From JASBZA01 sp964392065 (GTDB taxonomy: Bacteria; Bacillota; Clostridia; Saccharofermentanales; Fastidiosipilaceae): a stretch of 16,987 nucleotides of DNA. The first letter of the stretch is position 1, and every line of letters starts with the position of its first letter. Positions 15,120 through 16,987 of the stretch are shown in pieces. The stretch covers positions 1-16,987 of the forward strand of contig CAYMOG010000033.1 of assembly GCA_964392065.1 (NCBI GenBank), given 5' to 3'. The notes beneath the pieces were generated by a model that worked only from the letters and a program-made list of their open reading frames with translations, did not search any database and had not been told where the DNA came from. The translations under genes and the position numbers were made by a program.

Positions 15120-15515
15120 TTCAATTTTATGTTTGAGTTCTTTAACTTTTTCTTCTATTTTGCTTATTGTAGCTTCAAACACGTCATCACTTTGTCCACT
15201 TGGATCCTCTAATCCCCAATCTTCTTCATACGCGTTATTTAAATGTGGGCAAACTACATTGCAACCCATTTTGATCAGAATATCAATATCAGGTAGCTCT
15301 GTAATCAGTTTGGATTCTTGTGTTTCTTCCATATCAATGTCGTAGTGTTTTCGTACTAGTCTTACTGCATCTTGATTTATTTGAGGTTTAGTTTCTGTGC
15401 CGCCCGAATAACTGTCGAAGGTGTCTGAAGCGAAATGTTTGCCGAGGGCTTCTGCAATTTGACTTCTACAGGAGTTGTGTACACAGACAAAGGCTACTTT
15501 GGGTTTCTTTTTCAT
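15096..15515 (-). CDS. arsC: Arsenate reductase, low-molecular-weight phosphatase type
   Basis: This 139-residue cytoplasmic enzyme reduces arsenate to arsenite. The phosphatase loop C11-VHNSC-R17 is the CX5R active site, SGGTETKP is typical and D104 in GLEDPSG is the general acid. Two more cysteines, C85 and C89 in MGCNVVCP, are placed to carry the disulfide relay, but the spacing (three residues between) differs from the six between C82 and C89 in the staphylococcal enzyme. That points to the other thiol-dependent subgroup whose members have MGC..xCP; its reductant cannot be told. GAGG lies seven bases before the ATG. No arsR, arsB or acr3 is nearby, so it is a single-gene unit. A protein tyrosine phosphatase is a less likely reading. 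Confidence 0.88.
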   Translation of the reverse strand: MKKKPKVAFVCVHNSCRSQIAEALGKHFASDTFDSYSGGTETKPQINQDAVRLVRKHYDIDMEETQESKLITELPDIDILIKMGCNVVCPHLNNAYEEDWGLEDPSGQSDDVFEATISKIEEKVKELKHKIETNQILSD

Positions 15516-15547
15516 ATTCTTTCCTCGTTTATAGTATTTAGGTATCT

Positions 15548-15572
15548 ATTATACTTGAAATTCTTCAGAATT
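15548..15572 (-). promoter_or_regulatory. arsC -10 box with a palindrome upstream
   Basis: TATAAT (minus strand 15553-15548) lies about 30 bp upstream of the arsC start. Just upstream AATTCT-TC-AGAATT (15559-15572) is a perfect 6-2-6 palindrome that would fall between the -35 and -10 boxes, where a repressor could act. No convincing -35 hexamer was found. Confidence 0.4.
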
Positions 15573-15670
15573 ATAGAAAATTCGTGGACCAGAGAACGCA
15601 TAAAACGTTCTATATGGAATCTTCATATTTTAGAGAATTTATGAGATGTTCTTAGTATTTACAATTGCAA

Positions 15671-15964
15671 TTATTGAGCTTTCGTTTTTCTACGTATAAC
15701 GATAAAGTATCCACTCATAACCCATAGAAGTGCTCCAAGCCAAATACCAATATAATCCTTAGCTCCCGTTTCAGGTACAGACGTTTGTACTGTAGTCGTA
15801 TGAGTTTCGATAGGTTCACTTATAGTCGTTGGTTCTGTAGGCTGAGAAGAACCTGTAGTCTCAATAGTTTCGGATGTTTCTTGAGTTTCCGTGGAATCCG
15901 TAGATTCACTACTTTCAGTGGTTACAGAAGGGTCAGTGGTACTAGAAGACTCGGTTGTTTCCGT
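15671..15964 (-). pseudogene. C-terminal remnant of a sortase-anchored (LPXTG-type) surface protein
   Basis: Read on the minus strand, the 97 codons before the TAA at 15671-15673 encode a stalk rich in Ser, Thr, Glu and Pro, then SVPETGAKD, a hydrophobic stretch (YIGIWLGALLWVMSGYFIVI) and RRKTKAQ at the end. This is the layout of a sortase signal with VPETG in place of LPETG. There is no usable start codon in front of the sorting signal and an in-frame TAG (15967-15965) closes the frame upstream; no signal peptide or functional domain is left. So it is the tail of a larger gene whose front has been lost. The upstream break point falls directly at the MerR-controlled promoter, which suggests a deletion or rearrangement joined them. 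Confidence 0.75.
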
Positions 15965-15974
15965 CTATGATACC

Positions 15975-16005
15975 ATCGTAATACCTAAACCTAACTTTAG
16001 GTCAA
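15975..16005 (-). promoter_or_regulatory. MerR-type operator and leftward promoter
   Basis: ACCTAAA (15983-15989) and TTTAGGT (15996-16002) form a perfect 7-6-7 inverted repeat. It lies in the spacer of a minus-strand promoter: TTGACC (16005-16000), 19 bp, TACGAT (15980-15975). A long 19-bp spacer holding a palindrome is the hallmark of MerR-activated promoters. Transcription would start near 15968, where only the surface-protein remnant follows. Confidence 0.6.
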
Positions 16006-16038
16006 GTGTTTTCACAGAAAATTTATTGAGGTGATTAT

Positions 16039-16491
16039 ATGAATACAATCGGCCAAATTTCAGAGATGTTTAACATCCCTATATCAACTTTACGATACTA
16101 TGATAAAGAAGGGCTTTTCCCTGATATGAAACGCATATCTGGCATTCGCAATTTCAGTGATAAGGAAGTCGAGGCTCTTCGTGTGATAGAGTGCTTAAAA
16201 AAATCAGGTATGGAGATTAAAGATATCAAGACATTTATGGAGTGGTGCGAAATGGGCAGTGAAACTTATACTCAGCGTAAGGAACTGTTTATAAACCAGG
16301 AAAAAGTAGTTAAAGCAGAAATTGAACGTCTTGAAAAAACCTTAGCTATGATAAAATTCAAGCACTGGTACTATGAGCAGGCAATCAAGGACGGTAATGA
16401 AGAACGCCTTATGGTAATGATTCCTGACAATCTTCCTGAAGATGTGCAAGCTTTGTATGATACTTCGCATAGTTCTCAGACTGAAAGGTAA
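16039..16491 (+). CDS. MerR-family transcriptional regulator
   Basis: This 150-residue protein has the N-terminal MerR helix-turn-helix: IGQISEMFNIPISTLRYYDKEGL (4-26), then IRNFSDKEV, followed by a long dimer helix (about 78-105) and a short C-terminal region. There is no cluster of cysteines or histidines (only C52 and C70), so it is unlikely to be a mercury or copper sensor. It resembles the AdhR/YraB-like group that often controls aldehyde- or thiol-stress enzymes, but that is only a family-level guess. GAGGTG (16028-16033) lies five bases before the ATG. Its operator is just upstream and points the other way, at a gene that is no longer there. Confidence 0.88.
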   Translation: MNTIGQISEMFNIPISTLRYYDKEGLFPDMKRISGIRNFSDKEVEALRVIECLKKSGMEIKDIKTFMEWCEMGSETYTQRKELFINQEKVVKAEIERLEKTLAMIKFKHWYYEQAIKDGNEERLMVMIPDNLPEDVQALYDTSHSSQTER

Positions 16492-16622
16492 TTAGGAAAT
16501 GCCAGTTTATGTTTTTTAAAGATACTAAAAACCATTTGTTAAAGTGAGGATAATTTATAAACTTCAAATAATACCATATTTCTAGACATACTTTTTTCCA
16601 ACCACTAACGAGCTTCTAAAAC

Positions 16623-16640
16623 ACAAGGAGCTTGTTTTTT
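16623..16640. terminator. Short bidirectional hairpin terminator
   Basis: ACAAG-GAG-CTTGT (16623-16635) is followed by five T on the plus strand and, allowing one mismatch, is extended by flanking A and T runs. On the minus strand GTTTTAG follows the same stem. It lies two to twenty bases beyond the stop of the minus-strand frame and could also end the merR transcript. Confidence 0.45.
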
Positions 16641-16641
16641 A

Positions 16642-16869
16642 TTATATTCCCAAGATCGTAAACATTCCCTCATTGCCTAGCACTTGATCTACCCAAACGG
16701 AGATTTCACTGAGGGCATTTTTTGCTTGAGTATTTAACTGCGAGGCATAATCAACTATAGCTTCCCATTGGGATTGATTGACTTGTGTTATGCCGTAGGG
16801 ATCATAGTCCGGAATCACTGCTGCAAACGCTCTATATATTTCTAATTCATTTAGAGTATCATCGTGCAA
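16642..16869 (-). CDS. Unrecognised small protein, possibly a 5'-damaged gene
   Basis: This is a 75-residue frame if started at the TTG at 16869. I do not recognise the family. The sequence is acidic and soluble, with a segment reading AFAAVIPDYDPYG followed by helices rich in Asn, Gln and Val, and no signal peptide or membrane segment. The same frame stays open to 16941 and looks protein-like there too (CVWQEGKWDNKSFWKS), with a TAA at 16944-16942 and an ATG three codons before that. No ribosome binding site supports either the TTG or the ATG. It may be the surviving 3' part of a longer gene hit by a nonsense change near its start. A small hairpin terminator follows its stop. Confidence 0.35.
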   Translation of the reverse strand: MHDDTLNELEIYRAFAAVIPDYDPYGITQVNQSQWEAIVDYASQLNTQAKNALSEISVWVDQVLGNEGMFTILGI

Positions 16870-16987
16870 TAAAATTGAATCTGATTTCCAGAAACTTTTA
16901 TTATCCCATTTACCTTCTTGCCAAACACAAGCTTTTCTTTTTTATGATTTCATGAAGTTATGCTTCGTATATTTCTTTTGTACCGGA

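Noticed and set aside
15785..15970. A 61-codon plus-strand frame rich in Arg, Cys and Phe
   Set aside because: It is the shadow of the Ser/Thr/Glu-rich stalk of the surface-protein remnant, which has a recognisable sorting signal in the other strand.

Overview
The window looks like chromosome from a low-G+C Gram-positive (Firmicutes). The signs are AT-rich intergenic DNA, strong AGGAGG-type ribosome binding sites, an LPXTG-type sortase signal, a staphylococcal-type C30 carotenoid pair (CrtM/CrtN), a KivD-like decarboxylase, and a SmtB/CzrA-type metal regulator beside a P1B metal pump. A coccus of the order Lactobacillales (Aerococcaceae or Carnobacteriaceae range) would fit, but that placement is inference. 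No rRNA, tRNA, CRISPR array or intact insertion sequence was seen.

Layout. Positions 1-300 hold degenerate ~80-105 bp tandem repeats and no gene. 356-2945 is a metal-resistance operon: promoter, operator, ArsR/SmtB-type repressor and Zn/Cd/Pb-exporting ATPase. 2942-8153 on the minus strand is a tight five-gene unit read from right to left: MarR regulator, crtN, crtM, a large membrane protein fusing a VTE5-like prenol kinase to a VTE6-like (DUF92) prenyl-phosphate kinase, and an aminoglycoside 6-adenylyltransferase homologue. 8154-8343 is a divergent regulatory region. 8344-10622 encodes only RnfC and RnfD and ends at a strong hairpin. 10712-12391 (minus) is a thiamine-diphosphate 2-oxoacid decarboxylase. 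12542-12838 is a DUF503 protein with an apparently leaderless start. 12855-14992 (minus) is the threonine-to-glycine pair kbl-tdh. 15096-15515 (minus) is a thiol-dependent arsenate reductase. 15516-16987 looks like a decayed junction: the C-terminal sorting tail of a lost surface protein, a MerR regulator with its operator, and a short unrecognised reading frame at the right edge.

How the genes work together. CrtM joins two farnesyl diphosphates and CrtN desaturates the product, giving a C30 carotenoid. The adjacent kinase fusion would, if it acts as its two plant relatives do, turn a free prenol such as farnesol into the monophosphate and then the diphosphate. It would therefore supply or recycle the CrtM substrate. 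This prenol-salvage-to-carotenoid operon under a MarR regulator is the most interesting hypothesis in the window. The second is the two-gene Rnf: RnfC has NADH/FMN and two 4Fe-4S motifs and RnfD has the covalent-FMN motif, but rnfG, rnfE, rnfA and rnfB are not beside them. Both systems start from one short divergent region.
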